Source: Gammaproteobacteria bacterium (GTDB taxonomy: Bacteria; Pseudomonadota; Gammaproteobacteria; Acidiferrobacterales; SZUA-150). From it: a stretch of DNA of 15,173 nucleotides. The stretch lies in NCBI GenBank assembly GCA_029880755.1, contig JAOUNW010000037.1:1-15173 (forward strand). The letters are read 5' to 3'. This document shows positions 13,124 to 15,173 of the stretch, one piece after another. Position 1 is the stretch's first letter. Each line of letters starts with the position of its first letter. The notes under the pieces were generated by a model. The model was not told the origin of the DNA and did no database searches. It saw only the letters and a program-made list of their open reading frames with translations. Both the position numbers and the translations under genes were made by a program.

Positions 13124-14926
13124 ATGAAAAAGAAAATCACACTCGCCGTAGTTCTGGCATGCACTTCTGTAGCGGTGTTCGCGGAAACCAATAATGAAGA
13201 AGATCCCGATGCCGTGGTGGTAACTGCGACAAGAACCGCGCAAACGGCATTTGAAAGCCTGGCATCCGTTACCGTCATTACTCGGGAGGATATTGAGGAC
13301 GCGCAAGCACAGGAGGTGTCGGATCTTCTAAGCATGTATCCCGGTTTAGATGTAAAACAAACCGGTGGTGCGGGCACACAGACAAGCATATTTCTACGCG
13401 GCACTGAAAGTGACCACGCGCTAGTTCTTGTGGATGGCGTACGCGCCTTTTCCGCCACTACCGGGGCATTCGCCTGGGGAAGCATACCACTATCACAAAT
13501 TGAGCGAATTGAAATAGTAAGAGGACCGCGAGCAAGTTTGTACGGTTCCGACGCCATCGGCGGCGTAATCCAAATCTTTACTCGCAAGAATAACGGAGCT
13601 TCCGCTGCGGTTGAGGGGGGAACCTATGGAACAAAAGGCGCGCAGGCTGGATGGGGTTATAGCAGTGAAACAAGCCACCTCAGCTTTCACGTCTCCTCTA
13701 GGGAAACGGAGGGATTCTCCGCGCAGAATGAGAATGGAGGATCATTTGACCCGGATAAGGACGGATTCAATAACGATAGCATCACAATCCATGCCGGACT
13801 ATCTCTTCCATCGCGACAAAAAATTGAACTTCGGACATGGCGCGCACAATCTGAAACAGATTATGACATTGGTTCAAGTGAGGGTTTAAATCAGGCAAGC
13901 AGTATAGTTTTGAAGGGAAATCTAACCGGGGTCTGGTTTCACTCACTAACTTTTGGTCAGTCGACCGACGATTACGATTCACAGGGACAATCAACCTTTG
14001 GTCCCTACGCCTTTCGCTATATCACAAGAAGAAACACAGTCGATTGGCAGCATGACCTATCTTTGGGAACAAAACACCTTATAACGGCGGGAGCTAACTA
14101 CCTAAGCGAGAATTCAAAGAATCTCGATCCCCTAACTAATACCATTCAGTATGACGAATCCGTGGTTAATACCGCTGGTTTTCTAAGTATATTGAGTAAT
14201 ATTATCGGTACCGACATCCAGTTATCTGGACGCATCGATGATCATGAGGTTTACGGTAAACATTCCACCGGACAGATCGCTCTAGGTCGTAAATTATTAC
14301 CCTCAACTCGCCTCTGGGTCTCTTACGGATCTGCCTTTAGAGCACCAGATTCAAACGACCTCTTTTTCCCTTTTGGTGGAAATCTAGACCTTAAACCGGA
14401 AGAATCGGTCACAACTGAGATTGGGCTTAAACTTAAACCCTCACGGGAACAAAGCGTGGAGCTAAACCTATTCCATACCAGAATTGAGGAGCTAATCAGT
14501 TACAACTTCGTTACCTCTAAATCTGAGAACATCGAAGAGGTATCAATACGTGGAATCGAGGCAGTTTACACAGTTAATACAAAACATTGGCAAGCCCGTT
14601 CCAGCATTACCGCAAAGACCAGCCAGAACGATACAGATAAGTCTGACCTACTAAATCGACCTGACCAGAAAGTTTCAATAAATATCGATCGACATCTCGG
14701 TACTTCTACCGTTGGGACCGAGATACTACTTGTATCTGAAGCAGCGGATTACGGTGGTGGCCGATTGCATGGATACGGTTTAGCCAGCCTTCGTTATGCC
14801 TATTCTATAAGCAAGGATTTAAAACTAGGCGCCAAAGCGATAAATATCACTGACAAGGAATATGAAACGGTGGGCGGGTATAACACACCCGGTCGGTCCT
14901 ACTATCTGACACTGCGTTATCGCTAA
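13124..14926 (+). CDS. btuB: BtuB, TonB-dependent outer-membrane cobalamin receptor
   Basis: A 600-residue outer-membrane receptor that imports vitamin B12 with energy from TonB-ExbBD. Residues 1-20 are a signal peptide (KKK, hydrophobic core, AVFA cleavage). A TonB box DAVVVTA (29-35) is followed by the plug domain (about 37-155: SVTVITREDIEDAQ, FLRGTESDHALVLVDGVR, IEIVRGPRASLYGSDAIGG) and then the beta-barrel. B12 specificity rests on this BtuB-type plug and on the riboswitch. The start is ATG 13124 with AAAGGAA 6 bases upstream; the frame is open upstream to 13004 but that part is riboswitch leader. The last residues are YYLTLRYR, ending in Arg where most barrels end in Phe or Trp. Codon use differs sharply from btuC and btuD, with about 20 CTA leucine codons and several AGA, which suggests separate acquisition. 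Confidence 0.93.
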   Translation: MKKKITLAVVLACTSVAVFAETNNEEDPDAVVVTATRTAQTAFESLASVTVITREDIEDAQAQEVSDLLSMYPGLDVKQTGGAGTQTSIFLRGTESDHALVLVDGVRAFSATTGAFAWGSIPLSQIERIEIVRGPRASLYGSDAIGGVIQIFTRKNNGASAAVEGGTYGTKGAQAGWGYSSETSHLSFHVSSRETEGFSAQNENGGSFDPDKDGFNNDSITIHAGLSLPSRQKIELRTWRAQSETDYDIGSSEGLNQASSIVLKGNLTGVWFHSLTFGQSTDDYDSQGQSTFGPYAFRYITRRNTVDWQHDLSLGTKHLITAGANYLSENSKNLDPLTNTIQYDESVVNTAGFLSILSNIIGTDIQLSGRIDDHEVYGKHSTGQIALGRKLLPSTRLWVSYGSAFRAPDSNDLFFPFGGNLDLKPEESVTTEIGLKLKPSREQSVELNLFHTRIEELISYNFVTSKSENIEEVSIRGIEAVYTVNTKHWQARSSITAKTSQNDTDKSDLLNRPDQKVSINIDRHLGTSTVGTEILLVSEAADYGGGRLHGYGLASLRYAYSISKDLKLGAKAINITDKEYETVGGYNTPGRSYYLTLRYR

Positions 14927-14953
14927 CTTATTAGAAAGGGAGATTTGATTCTC

Positions 14954-15173
14954 ATGACACTGACTCGAGAGAAACTGTCACTATCTTTATTACTGGCAGG
15001 ATTTATTCTTGTAATGACAGCCACCCGCTACCATCACTTCGGTTCTGTACTGCATATGCCCGATGCCTCGCTGGCGGTGTTTTTCTTTGCTGGATTATAT
15101 TTGAAAAAGTTGCGCTTCTTTGCCGTATTTCTCGCAACCGCAGGCATAGTCGATTTTCTGGCAATACGCGTTG
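14954..15173 (+). CDS. BtuM-like small membrane protein, probable B12 S-component, C-terminus cut by window edge
   Basis: The first 73 codons are present; the gene runs off the right edge. A hydrophobic helix (about 8-23) is followed by ATRYHHFGSVLHMPDASLAVF and two more hydrophobic stretches. The RYHHFGS...LPDAS-type block is one I associate with the BtuM family of solitary ECF-type cobalamin S-components (studied in Thiobacillus denitrificans); this is from memory of the family, not a search. The cobalamin-binding cysteine of BtuM would lie past the window end, so it cannot be checked. It follows btuB by 27 bp with AAGGGAG 11 bases before the ATG, so it should be in the same riboswitch-controlled transcript. 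An alternative TTG at 14945 is too near the ribosome-binding site. Confidence 0.62.
   Translation, partial: MTLTREKLSLSLLLAGFILVMTATRYHHFGSVLHMPDASLAVFFFAGLYLKKLRFFAVFLATAGIVDFLAIRV

Noticed and set aside
1..15173. CRISPR arrays, tRNA or rRNA genes, transposases, phage genes
   Set aside because: No spaced direct repeats, no tRNA-like cloverleaf and no mobile-element proteins were seen on either strand.

Overview
The window looks like the chromosome of a Gram-negative gammaproteobacterium. It encodes a TonB-dependent outer-membrane receptor, an RND efflux pump with a lipoprotein adaptor, an RppH-type Nudix hydrolase of the Pseudomonas length class, and a cobalamin riboswitch. The exact taxon cannot be read from the sequence. 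I see no tRNA, rRNA, CRISPR array, insertion sequence or phage gene.

Left part (1-4039), the Anbu island. Leftward genes encode an alpha-E protein (cut by the window edge) and a circularly permuted ATP-grasp enzyme, joined by a one-base stop/start overlap. Divergent from them is Anbu, a proteasome/HslV-like peptidase with an N-terminal threonine. Convergent with Anbu, 7 bp apart, is a zinc-ribbon HExxH metallopeptidase. The divergent control region (1893-2106) carries a cluster of TTTTAC/GTAAAA inverted repeats. The ATP-grasp/alpha-E/Anbu association is known from comparative genomics, but its substrate is not; this is the best candidate here for a poorly understood system.

Middle part (4258-10072), all leftward. 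An RppH-like Nudix gene is followed after 13 bp by an RND adaptor lipoprotein and, with an 8-base overlap, by an RND permease. After about 210 bp comes an orphan soxY-soxZ pair encoding the sulfur-carrier protein, with no other sox gene in the window.

Right part (10246-15173), all rightward. A HAD-IB phosphatase leads into btuC and btuD (vitamin B12 ABC transporter). Next comes a promoter that starts a cobalamin riboswitch, then btuB (TonB-dependent B12 receptor), then the beginning of a small membrane protein that resembles BtuM, a solitary ECF-type B12 S-component. BtuB would bring cobalamin into the periplasm; BtuCD and possibly the BtuM-like protein would take it across the inner membrane. 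No btuF is visible. The riboswitch leader contains a perfect 9-bp complement to the btuB ribosome-binding site, which gives a concrete model for translational control. Codon use in btuB differs strongly from its neighbours.

Starts were chosen by ribosome-binding sites and family length. Two genes (the metallopeptidase and soxY) probably use TTG. Promoter calls are by eye and are weak unless stated.
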